A program made the position numbers and the translations under genes. Shown piece by piece: positions 27,401-35,049 of a stretch of 64,000 nt of DNA. Below the pieces are notes generated by a model that was not told where the DNA came from, did no database searches, and saw only the letters and a list, made by a program, of their open reading frames with translations. Positions within the stretch are counted from its first letter, which is position 1, and each line of letters starts with the position of its first letter. Source of the DNA: Eubacteriales bacterium (GTDB lineage: Bacteria > Bacillota > Clostridia > Oscillospirales > CAG-382); assembly GCA_028702135.1 (NCBI GenBank), contig JAQVPJ010000006.1, positions 51,957-115,956 on the forward strand, written 5' to 3'.

Positions 27401-28048
27401 AAGAAATCTATGTGGATATTTGGTGGAGACGGCTGGGCATATGATATCGGTTTCGGCGGTCTTGACCATGTAATCGCAACCGGTGAGGATGTTAATATCT
27501 TTGTGTTCGATACGGAGGTATATTCCAATACCGGCGGTCAGGCTTCTAAAGCTACTCCTACCGGATCGGTTGCGCAGTTCGCAGCATCCGGCAAAACGAC
27601 AAAGAAGAAGGATCTTGCTGCGATTGCAATGTCATACGGTTACGTTTACGTCGCTCAGGTCGCTATGGGTGCCGATTATAATCAATGTATAAAAGCACTT
27701 GTCGAAGCAGAGAGATATAAAGGTCCGTCACTTGTGATAGGATATTCACCTTGTATAAACCATGGCATTAAGAAGGGTCTTGGCACAAGTATGCTCGAGA
27801 CAAAGACTGCTGTTGCAGCGGGCTACTGGCATAATTTCCGTTACAACCCGATGACTGAGGAGGGTAAGAATCCATTCACGCTTGACAGCAAGGAGCCTTC
27901 GGAGTCTTATAAGGATTTCATAAAAACCGAGACAAGATACAGCTCACTCGGCATATCCTTCCCGGATAGGGCGGTAACGCTGTTTGATGCTGCCGAAAAC
28001 CATGCAAAGGAAAAATATGCAAGACTCAAGAAGCTTGCCGAAAACTAA
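24494..28048 (+). CDS. nifJ: Pyruvate:ferredoxin (flavodoxin) oxidoreductase
   Basis: A 1184-aa single-chain PFOR, the usual length. It decarboxylates pyruvate to acetyl-CoA and CO2 with reduction of ferredoxin, the central step of anaerobic sugar breakdown in Clostridia. Seen in order: the N-terminal pyruvate-binding domain (YPITPSSVMAE), the transketolase-like domain II, a ferredoxin domain with two 4Fe-4S motifs (CIQCNFCSLVCP and CMGCGSCAAVCP), and the TPP domain (CAGCGETP, GDGWAYDIGFGGLDH, SNTGGQASKATPTG). Start is the ATG at 24494 after AGGAGG; upstream in-frame ATGs lie before or inside the promoter. A hairpin follows the stop. Confidence 0.97.
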   Translation: MPRKKISMDGNTAAAHVSYAFTEVAGIYPITPSSVMAENADKWAADGRKNIFGQEVKVVEMQSEAGAAGTVHGSLAAGALTTTYTASQGLLLMIPNMYKIAGELLPGVIHCSARTLATHALSIFGDHSDVMACRQTGFAMLCSGNVQEVMDLGAVAHLSAIKGRVPFLHFFDGFRTSHEIQKVEVWDYADLEEMLDMDAVEKFRNHALNPEHPVLRGTAQNPDIFFQAREASNSYYNAIPAIVEEYLDKINAKIGSDYKLFNYYGAPDADKVIIAMGSVCDTIEETIDYLNAGGQKLGLLKVRLYRPFAIDRFIAALPDTVKKIAVLDRTKEPGAIGEPLYLDVVNAVRNTRFNDCIIVGGRYGLGSKDTTPAAIIATYKNLDAAKPVNGFTISINDDVTNLSLPIEIAPNTTPKGTVSCKFWGLGSDGTVGANKNSIKIIGDHTDKYIQAYFAYDSKKSGGVTISHLRFGDKPIRSTYYVTHANFVACHNPSYINSYDITEDIAEGGTFLLNCQWSPEELDEKLPAKLKRDLAKKRVNFYIVDAISIAKKIGLGGRTNTVLQSAFFKLANIIPEADAIKYMKEAAYKSFYKKGEAVVNMNYAAIEAGATASVKVEIPAEWAYATDVVVDKKYEGRAEVVDFVKNILEPVNAQKGDSLPVSAFLKDADGTFPQGTSAYEKRGVAVDVPMWKSENCIQCNFCSLVCPHATIRPVAMTAEQAKDYPDMELLDMTGMPGYKFGVTVSALDCMGCGSCAAVCPGKKGEKALTMQPIDTQIPKQKYFELSYKFADNSEVLAKFKPETVKGSQFKQPLLQFSGACAGCGETPYAKLITQLFGDRMFIANATGCSSIWGGSAPSMPYTVNRHGHGPAWANSLFEDNAEYGLGMAMAVKQRRAKLIGIIEKFAGSGYDVIEGPAKEWLAVKDDGEASKAASEKLIAAIEKADAECGSCGCELDILYKKALAMKDIFVKKSMWIFGGDGWAYDIGFGGLDHVIATGEDVNIFVFDTEVYSNTGGQASKATPTGSVAQFAASGKTTKKKDLAAIAMSYGYVYVAQVAMGADYNQCIKALVEAERYKGPSLVIGYSPCINHGIKKGLGTSMLETKTAVAAGYWHNFRYNPMTEEGKNPFTLDSKEPSESYKDFIKTETRYSSLGISFPDRAVTLFDAAENHAKEKYARLKKLAEN

Positions 28049-28062
28049 ATATTTAATCCGGA

Positions 28063-28088
28063 ACAGCGTGTGCGACAATGCACACGCT
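28063..28088 (+). terminator. Hairpin after nifJ
   Basis: CAGCGTGTGC and GCACACGCTG pair perfectly across a six-base loop, extended by CCGG on both sides. Downstream is TTTAAAAAACGG, which lacks a full T-run, so termination may be partial and the next gene may get some read-through. Confidence 0.55.
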
Positions 28089-28123
28089 GCACCGGTTTAA
28101 AAAACGGGAAAGGGGAGTTGACC

Positions 28124-29113
28124 TTGACTAAGAAGGGAATGGAGAAAGGCCGATACCTGTATTTGTATTTGATAACGGCGGTGATATGTGTTGTTATAGT
28201 TGTTATAGTTGCTGTAGTGCTTGTTTACGGAAACCCGTTTTCGGGTGAGGAAAGCACAGGGATAATTGTATCCGAAAGCAGCATCGCACAAGCCGTGTCC
28301 AACGATGTCAGTATTCAGGAAGAAAGCAAGGTTCCGGACGACGGGACTGTTGATGTCTCCGGATATATCGAGATTTCCGTACAGCACAGTGAGCTGTTTG
28401 AGGGTAATCTAATCCTTGTTACAAACAAGACTGACGCAACTGCACCCATAAAGGATTCGCTTGACCTCATGATGATTTACGGGAATAAGCAGGGAAGCAA
28501 GTATTCACTTTCCACAGCGGAACTGTTACTCAACACCGAGGCTTTAAATGCATTTAATCTGATGATGCACGGCTTTGGGGTTTCAACTGCAGAGACTCAC
28601 GTAATGGTAAATAACGCTTATGCTTCTATCGACGGCCTAACTAAGGATAAAATGTTCGAATCATATGCGGATTTAGCGTCCGGCAGGTCGGTAAGGCTGG
28701 CAGTTTATCCCTCTGAGTTCGGAAAGATGGGAGAGGGTGTTTACCTTTGGTTTTCTGAACATTGCCATGAATACGGATACATACTCAGATATCCCGCTGA
28801 CAAGACCGAAAAGACAGGCGCAGAAGCATCTGCAACGATGTTCCGTTATGTCGGAAAGCCGCATTCCGAGTATATCAAGCAAAACAACCTTTCCTTAGAG
28901 GAGTATATAGAGCTGATAAAAGAATATGATTATAAAAAGCCTTTGATTTATACAGGATTAGGCGGAGAGAAGTATTACATTTATTATCAGCGTGCTGTAA
29001 CTGATTCCTCAACGGCGATAAATGTTCCTGGAGACAGAGCCTATTCTGTTTCGGGCAACAATACAGACGGATTTATAGTCACCGTCTCGGCAGATAAGCT
29101 ACCGGAACAATAA
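28124..29113 (+). CDS. VanY-like M15B peptidase homologue lacking zinc ligands (pseudoenzyme)
   Basis: A 329-aa membrane-anchored protein: one N-terminal helix (about residues 12-35), a linker, and a C-terminal domain (about 120-300) resembling D-Ala-D-Ala carboxypeptidases of the VanY/M15B group. The match is clearest in EHCHEYGYILRYP and FRYVGKPHSEYIKQNNLSLE. The catalytic residues are missing: the usual SxHxxGxAxD is SGRSVRLAVY, and EPWHFR is ATMFRY, so the expected zinc histidines, the Asp and the Glu are gone. It probably binds rather than cleaves peptidoglycan. Start is a TTG at 28124, six bases after AAAGGGGAG; an ATG at 28139 is the alternative. Confidence 0.65.
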   Translation: MTKKGMEKGRYLYLYLITAVICVVIVVIVAVVLVYGNPFSGEESTGIIVSESSIAQAVSNDVSIQEESKVPDDGTVDVSGYIEISVQHSELFEGNLILVTNKTDATAPIKDSLDLMMIYGNKQGSKYSLSTAELLLNTEALNAFNLMMHGFGVSTAETHVMVNNAYASIDGLTKDKMFESYADLASGRSVRLAVYPSEFGKMGEGVYLWFSEHCHEYGYILRYPADKTEKTGAEASATMFRYVGKPHSEYIKQNNLSLEEYIELIKEYDYKKPLIYTGLGGEKYYIYYQRAVTDSSTAINVPGDRAYSVSGNNTDGFIVTVSADKLPEQ

Positions 29114-29161
29114 CTTGTTTCGACAGCTCTCGTTTCCCCGGATATAAAAAAGATAAATATT

Positions 29162-29188
29162 CGGCAGTCGGCAAAGAGCCGACTGCCG
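29162..29188 (+). terminator. Hairpin after the VanY-like gene
   Basis: CGGCAGTCGGC pairs perfectly with GCCGACTGCCG across a five-base loop, followed by GTCTTTGAG. It is 49 bases past the stop; the T-run is short. Confidence 0.6.
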
Positions 29189-29679
29189 GTCTTTGAGAGC
29201 AGAATAAAGTCAAATGCTGTAAAAAAACGACTTAAAAATGTGTAATATGTTAAAAAAGGTTAAAGCACGCTCAGAACAAATGTTTTGTTAGAAAACGCAC
29301 AACGTAAAACGTAAGGCAATTTATTTGTGCATTATATACAATAAAAAATAAAAATATTTAACATATTGTTCTAAAAAGATACCGATAGGATTAAATAGAA
29401 AAAAGAATACAAATTTTCGTTAATACTTTAATTGGAGTCAAACTTGCAATTATCCTTAAAAAGGATTTTAATAATTCCCTAAAAACCCTTGAAATAAAGA
29501 GTTTTTTAACGTAAAAATGAAAAAGGAATTTTAAAATACAACTGAAAATAAATTTTACAAATAAAATCAATTATGCAAAATGTATTATAAAAATCGCCTC
29601 TTACAATGTAAACAAAATATGAATCAAACCTCTTTTTGTGCTAAATTTACTAAAAAAAGCCAACCCGATATATGCACAC
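29189..29679. other. AT-rich intergenic region without a gene
   Basis: About 490 bases upstream of the transporter operon promoter. It is very AT-rich and holds an 11-base inverted pair (AATATGTTAAA at 29243-29253 and its complement at 29357-29367). No reading frame with a credible start, RNA gene or cre-type operator was recognised. Confidence 0.5.
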
Positions 29680-29762
29680 TTGACAAAATAAACCCATCAT
29701 GTTAGTATTTTCATATGAATACACGCACAATAATCCTCTTCTGCCTATCGGAGGATTTGTGC
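29680..29762 (+). promoter_or_regulatory. Promoter and leader hairpin of the seven-gene transporter operon
   Basis: TTGACA (29680-29685), a 17-base spacer and TAGTAT (29703-29708) form a good promoter, with a start near 29715. In the leader, GCACAA-TA-ATCCTC at 29725-29738 pairs with GAGGAT-TTGTGC at 29751-29762 with a two-base bulge, followed by the T-rich TTAACTTTT. The ribosome binding site AGGAGG lies further down. The hairpin may be a weak attenuator. Confidence 0.65.
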
Positions 29763-29797
29763 TTAACTTTTCGCAAATTTCATAGGAGGAAAAACGA

Positions 29798-32700
29798 ATG
29801 ACCAAAATCAAGAAAATATCCGCAAAGCTTTTGATTTGTCTTCTTACGTTGACAATGCTTACAACCGGCGGATTGAATCAACTGATAGGGTTGTCCGCTT
29901 CGGCTCTAGTCGAGAGCGTCGACGGCTCGGATTCTTTGGTTCGTACTTCGTTGGCAGAAATTCAGAATGTTTTAACCGACGTCGTGTATGGCGAATACAT
30001 ATCGCGTTATCCTGACGTCGGAGAACCAAAAAAACCGGTGGAGATCGATCTTGCCGGTTATACCGACGAGGAAGGTTTAACCACCGCTACCGTTGAGGTA
30101 AAATCCGATGGCTTCGCAGACTATGACGGGCTTGTGCTTTTCGTCGCAGACGACGGAAAGATAAGCTGGAAAATCGAAATCGATGAGGAAGCTCTTTACA
30201 GTATAAAAATCGAGTATTATACCGGAAATATCACCGTAAAAGATTCCGAAGGCGATATTGTGAGCGAGGGTAAATCCTCCGCATTTGAAAGAATGATTCT
30301 CGTTGACGGCAAGATTCCATTTAAGGAGTCTCGTTCTATTGTTTTTGAAAGAGAATGGGTCGATACATACACGGTTGTCGATGAAAACGGAAAACCCATT
30401 TTAAATGATAAGGGAGAAAATCAAACATATTTATCTAACTCCAGGGAGTTTATTGACCTTGTTACCAAATATGAATACAATTCGGAAGGCAGCAAGCGTC
30501 TTTATTTAAAGGATATTACAGGAAATGAGATAAAGCCTGAGAAAGCTCTTCTCGATTCATGGAACAGCACTTTTATTTACGATGCGACCGGCTATTTTGA
30601 GGAACCGCTTAAGTATTATCTTAATGAGGGAACTCATACATTTACCCTTGATGCAATTAAAGAGCCGATGGCAATAAAGAGCATAACACTTCAAAAAGCA
30701 AACCCTACAATGTCCTATGAAGAATATTTGACAGCACATTCGGACGCGAAAGATTATTCTGGCGACAATGTTACGATGATACAGGCAGAGTATACAAATG
30801 TAACCTCCGAGCGTACATTATACCAGTTGAACGACAGATCTTCCACAATCACAATGCCGCAGGATCCCGCTCTGCAAATGATGAACAGCATAGGCGGTGA
30901 TAAGTGGCAGTATGTCGGACAGTGGATGGAATGGACCGTAGTAGTCGGAGAGACGGGTTTTTACAATATAATACCCCGATCGAAGCAGAACCTGTATTCG
31001 GGTATGTATGTTTCGAGAAAGCTCTACATAAACGGAGAGGTTCCCTTCAAGGAAGCAGCACGTCTTCGCTTCAACTATTCGGACAAATGGCTAACCGATC
31101 CTCTTAACGATGGAAATCAGAGCTTTAAGTTCTATTTGGAAGCGGGTAAGGAAATTACCATAAGACTTGAGGTCGTTCTCGGTGATATGGCTGAGATTCT
31201 CAGCACGATTGAGAACAGCCTTGCTACGATTAATACATATTATCGAAAGATACTTATGATAACAGGACCTGAACCCGATGAATATCGCGATTATTACTTT
31301 CAGAGATTGATTCCCGATGTTGTAAAAGGATTAAAGGAACAGTCTGCTATATTACAGGATCAGTCCGACAAACTCACAAAAATAACGGGAAATAAGGGCG
31401 AGCATTCTGCTCAGCTCGATAAAATTTCAGTTTATTTGAACCGCATGGGTACATACACAAGCACAATTGCGGCGAGTATGAAGACACTAAAGGACTATCT
31501 TGCCGCTCTGGGCACATGGCTTACGGATACGCAGAATCAGCCTTTGTACCTCGATTATATCTGTATTCAAGCAGTCGAGGCGGAAGCTCCGCAGGCAGAA
31601 CCGGGATTTTTCCAGTCTTTTTGGGGCGAACTTCAGAAGTTCTGGATGTCCTTCTTTGCGGATTACAATTCCATCGGTTCTATGACAGAGGAAGGGGTCA
31701 CAACCGCAGAGCTTGAAAAGGTTGCGATCGAGGTCTGGACCACCACTTCGAGAGAACAGGCTCAGATTATAAGGTCGCTCGTTGACGACAATTTTTCTTC
31801 CATTTATAATATACCTGTAGAGGTTAAACTGGTTGTTGCAGGTACATTATTGCCCGCAACGCTCGCAGGTACAGGACCGGATATATCCATGGGAAGCGGA
31901 CAGGGAGATCCTGTCAACTACGCTATCCGTTCGGCAGTAAAGTCACTCAATACCCTTACGGGGGATACAAATGTTGGATATAATTTCAATGACTTCTCCC
32001 GCTGGGCGGATAATCCCATTTACAGTAAGTTTTTGGATAAAATCGACACCTTTGATGAGGTTACGGAGCGCTTTGCAGAAGCAGCGATGGTTCCAATAAC
32101 CCTTTACGGTGAAACTTATGCTCTGCCCGAGACAATGAACTTCCCTATGATGTTCTACCGCAAGGATATCTTTGCCGAACTTGGAATCGAGGTTCCCAAT
32201 ACATGGGAGGATTTCTACGATATTATTTATACCCTTCAGGCAAATATGCTCGATATGGGCGTACTGCCGGGAGGAGTAGCTCATGCGACTATACGCATGT
32301 ATCAGCAAAACGAACAGCTCTATGATATGGGCGATTATGACAGATACCTTAACCTTTACAGGGAGAACGGTTACACCGATGACAAGTTGAAAGAGCTTGG
32401 GTATGCATATACCAACGAAGACGGCGTGATTATACCAAAAACAGATGGTATGACCATAAACCTTGATTCCGACCTTGCGCTTGCTGCGTTTAAGGAGGAA
32501 TGCGAGCTGTTTACTGTTTACGACTTTCCTTATCAGTATAATCTTGCTACACGCTTCCGTCAGGGAATAATGCCTATTGCGATAGCAGACTACTCAAGCA
32601 CCTATAATACTCTAATCGTATTCGCACCCGAGATTAAGGGCTTGTGGGAGTTCACTCCGCTGCCGGGAACACCTTCTATTGACGGAAAGATTAATAACAC

Positions 32701-33157
32701 TACCGTCGCGAGTATAACGGCTATGATCATGATGAGATCGGTAACCGATGATAACGCTCTTGCAGCATGGACATTTATGCAGTGGTGGACTAACGCCGAG
32801 GTACAGAGCGCTTATGGAAACGAAATGGTTGCGCTTCTCGGTCCCTCCGCAAAACAAAGCACGGCAAATATCGAAGCATTGACCAATATGCCGTGGTCCA
32901 AGGACGAGTACGACAATCTCGTTGCTCAGTTTAACGCGGTTATATGCACACCGGAGGTCCCGGGCAGCTATATTACAGGACGTTATGCGGGATTTGCGTT
33001 CCTTGATGTTTACAATGACGGAGAAGAATCTGTCGATACTATGCTTTCATACATTGACGATATTAACAGCGAGCTATCAAGAAAGCGTAAGGAGTTTGGT
33101 CTGCCGGTAGCAGAGGATTTTAAAGCTTTCGAGAGAAAATCGGGAAAATCTGAATAA
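29798..33157 (+). CDS. Large CBM-like/ABC solute-binding fusion protein
   Basis: A 1119-aa exported protein. A signal peptide ends near SASA (residues 30-36), with no lipobox Cys. Two beta-rich, carbohydrate-binding-like modules follow (about 90-300 and 325-595); both hold a paired LVDGKIPFKE / YINGEVPFKE motif. The second is interrupted by a long helical insertion (about 455-570). An aromatic, amphipathic stretch (FFQSFWGELQKFWMSFF, about 602-618) precedes a family-1 type solute-binding domain (about 640-1119). It should capture a carbohydrate for the permeases encoded next to it. It is about 2.5 times longer than ordinary sugar-binding proteins. Start ATG after AGGAGG. Confidence 0.85.
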   Translation: MTKIKKISAKLLICLLTLTMLTTGGLNQLIGLSASALVESVDGSDSLVRTSLAEIQNVLTDVVYGEYISRYPDVGEPKKPVEIDLAGYTDEEGLTTATVEVKSDGFADYDGLVLFVADDGKISWKIEIDEEALYSIKIEYYTGNITVKDSEGDIVSEGKSSAFERMILVDGKIPFKESRSIVFEREWVDTYTVVDENGKPILNDKGENQTYLSNSREFIDLVTKYEYNSEGSKRLYLKDITGNEIKPEKALLDSWNSTFIYDATGYFEEPLKYYLNEGTHTFTLDAIKEPMAIKSITLQKANPTMSYEEYLTAHSDAKDYSGDNVTMIQAEYTNVTSERTLYQLNDRSSTITMPQDPALQMMNSIGGDKWQYVGQWMEWTVVVGETGFYNIIPRSKQNLYSGMYVSRKLYINGEVPFKEAARLRFNYSDKWLTDPLNDGNQSFKFYLEAGKEITIRLEVVLGDMAEILSTIENSLATINTYYRKILMITGPEPDEYRDYYFQRLIPDVVKGLKEQSAILQDQSDKLTKITGNKGEHSAQLDKISVYLNRMGTYTSTIAASMKTLKDYLAALGTWLTDTQNQPLYLDYICIQAVEAEAPQAEPGFFQSFWGELQKFWMSFFADYNSIGSMTEEGVTTAELEKVAIEVWTTTSREQAQIIRSLVDDNFSSIYNIPVEVKLVVAGTLLPATLAGTGPDISMGSGQGDPVNYAIRSAVKSLNTLTGDTNVGYNFNDFSRWADNPIYSKFLDKIDTFDEVTERFAEAAMVPITLYGETYALPETMNFPMMFYRKDIFAELGIEVPNTWEDFYDIIYTLQANMLDMGVLPGGVAHATIRMYQQNEQLYDMGDYDRYLNLYRENGYTDDKLKELGYAYTNEDGVIIPKTDGMTINLDSDLALAAFKEECELFTVYDFPYQYNLATRFRQGIMPIAIADYSSTYNTLIVFAPEIKGLWEFTPLPGTPSIDGKINNTTVASITAMIMMRSVTDDNALAAWTFMQWWTNAEVQSAYGNEMVALLGPSAKQSTANIEALTNMPWSKDEYDNLVAQFNAVICTPEVPGSYITGRYAGFAFLDVYNDGEESVDTMLSYIDDINSELSRKRKEFGLPVAEDFKAFERKSGKSE

Positions 33158-33173
33158 GGGGGGAAAAGGATAA

Positions 33174-34109
33174 ATGGCAAAAGAAAAAGCAATTATAAGA
33201 AGCGACATATCAAGGTTCAGATGGACTCTTCTTGAAATGAAGAAGAACTGGGTAGGTTACTTAATGGTTATGCCCTTCTTCCTCCTGTTCTTCATATTCA
33301 CGGTAGTTCCGGTTGTTTTGTCGATTATGCTCAGTTTTACAACCTTCAACATGCTTGAGTTGCCTCAGTTCGTGCAAATGGATAACTATATCAGGCTTAT
33401 ATTAGATGATGATATTTTCCTGATCGCAATAAAAAACACGATGATTTTTGCGGCTATTACAGGACCGGGTTCCTACTTGCTGAGTTTGTTTTTTGCATGG
33501 TTCATAAACGAGCTCAGACCAAAGATCCGTGCGATCGTTACGCTCTTCTTTTATGCGCCTTCGATTTCGGGTAATATATATCTCATTTTTACAATCCTTT
33601 TCAACGGTGACCAGTACGGTATCGTGAACGCCTATGCGATGAAGTTTGGTTTTATATCAAAGCCGATACTTTTCTTTGCGGATAAGAACTGGATACCCAC
33701 ATTGGTTATTGTCGTTGCACTTTGGACCTCACTCGGGTCATCTTTCCTAATGTTTATCGCAGGATTTCAGGGAATCAACCAGGAGCTTTATGAAGCGGGA
33801 GCAGTCGACGGTGTGAGAAACCGCTGGCAGGAGCTCTGGTTCATAACCCTCCCCACAATGAGACCGCAGCTGATGCTTGGTGCAATTCTTGCCATTACTC
33901 AGTCCTTCGGTTTCGGAGCAGTTATAACCGCTCTTGCCGGTTTCCCAAGCCCGGATTATTGCGCTCATACGATTATGCATCATCTTGAGGATTACGGAGG
34001 AACACGTTTTGAGATGGGTTATGCTTCAGCAATCGCTACGATTCTGTTCTTTATGATGATCGGAGCTAACCTTTTGGTTAATAAAGTATTGAGAAAGGTG
34101 GGCTCTTAG
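33174..34109 (+). CDS. Sugar ABC transporter permease, MalF/LplB type (first pair)
   Basis: A 311-aa inner-membrane permease with six predicted helices. The EAA loop, where the ATPase docks, reads DGVRNRWQELWFITLPTMRP. It is 16 bases after the solute-binding gene and three bases before the MalG-like gene, so these make the first permease pair. No ATPase gene is in the operon; such importers often borrow a shared MsmX/UgpC-type ATPase encoded elsewhere. Confidence 0.92.
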   Translation: MAKEKAIIRSDISRFRWTLLEMKKNWVGYLMVMPFFLLFFIFTVVPVVLSIMLSFTTFNMLELPQFVQMDNYIRLILDDDIFLIAIKNTMIFAAITGPGSYLLSLFFAWFINELRPKIRAIVTLFFYAPSISGNIYLIFTILFNGDQYGIVNAYAMKFGFISKPILFFADKNWIPTLVIVVALWTSLGSSFLMFIAGFQGINQELYEAGAVDGVRNRWQELWFITLPTMRPQLMLGAILAITQSFGFGAVITALAGFPSPDYCAHTIMHHLEDYGGTRFEMGYASAIATILFFMMIGANLLVNKVLRKVGS

Positions 34110-34112
34110 GAA

Positions 34113-35036
34113 ATGGACATCAAAACGATAATTGATAAATATAAGGCATACAGAGACAAACGCATTGCCAAGAAGGGTCCGAATACTTTCAAACGTTCGG
34201 TTACCCGTTCTGCGGGCGGTGACGTCGGGATATTTATAATTCTTGGAATAGTCGCTGTCATAATGGTCTTGCCAATGGTATATGCGATAGTACAGTCGTT
34301 AAAGCCGCTCGACGAGCTGTGGGTTTTCCCTCCGAGATTCTTTGTCGTAAATCCTACATTGAAAAACTTTACAGACCTGTTCCGACTGATGGGAAGCTCA
34401 TGGGTACCCTTTTCGAGATACATATTCAACACCGTATTGATTTCCGTGGTGGGAACATTAGGCAACGTAATTTTTTCTTCGTACGCTGCTTATGCAATAG
34501 CAAAGATAAAATTTCCGGGAAGAAAATTCCTGTTCAGCATTATCGTGTATTCCCTTATGTTCAATGCGACAGTTACAAGCATTACGAATTTTATCACAAT
34601 GTCGCTGCTCGGATGGGTTGATACTTACCTTGCAATAATAGTTCCCGCTTTCTGTACGACCTTCGGATTGTATCTGATGAAGCAGTTTATGGAGACAAAC
34701 GTAACTGATGCGGTGCTTGAGAGCGCAAGGCTTGAGGGTGCGAATGAAAATTTGATTTTTTGGAAGATTGCGATGCCGATGGTTAAGCCGGCTTGGATTA
34801 CGCTGCTTATGCTCTCCTTCCAGGGATTATGGAATACCGGAGCGAATATGTATATATACAGTGAGCAGCTTAAGACATTCAACTACGCGATAAGCCAGAT
34901 TGTTACGGCGGGAGTCGCCCGTGCCGGCGTCGGCTCCGCTTCAATGGTGGTAATGATGATCGTTCCGATTACTGTGTTTATCATAACTCAGAGCAATGTA
35001 ATCCAGACGATGTCTACTTCCGGTATGAAAGAATAG
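34113..35036 (+). CDS. Carbohydrate ABC transporter permease, MalG type (first pair)
   Basis: A 307-aa permease with a charged cytoplasmic N-terminus and six helices. The EAA loop reads EGANENLIFWKIAMPMVKP, with the conserved Gly and Pro, and the protein ends with a short tail as MalG partners do. It nearly abuts its MalF-like partner and is followed 13 bases later by the NHL-Yip1 gene. It is the second half of the first permease heterodimer. Confidence 0.92.
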   Translation: MDIKTIIDKYKAYRDKRIAKKGPNTFKRSVTRSAGGDVGIFIILGIVAVIMVLPMVYAIVQSLKPLDELWVFPPRFFVVNPTLKNFTDLFRLMGSSWVPFSRYIFNTVLISVVGTLGNVIFSSYAAYAIAKIKFPGRKFLFSIIVYSLMFNATVTSITNFITMSLLGWVDTYLAIIVPAFCTTFGLYLMKQFMETNVTDAVLESARLEGANENLIFWKIAMPMVKPAWITLLMLSFQGLWNTGANMYIYSEQLKTFNYAISQIVTAGVARAGVGSASMVVMMIVPITVFIITQSNVIQTMSTSGMKE

Positions 35037-35049
35037 AGGGGAGTATGAT

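Noticed and set aside
29189..29679. A possible riboswitch or small RNA in the AT-rich gap
   Set aside because: No known riboswitch core was recognised and the only inverted pair is short and 103 bases apart.
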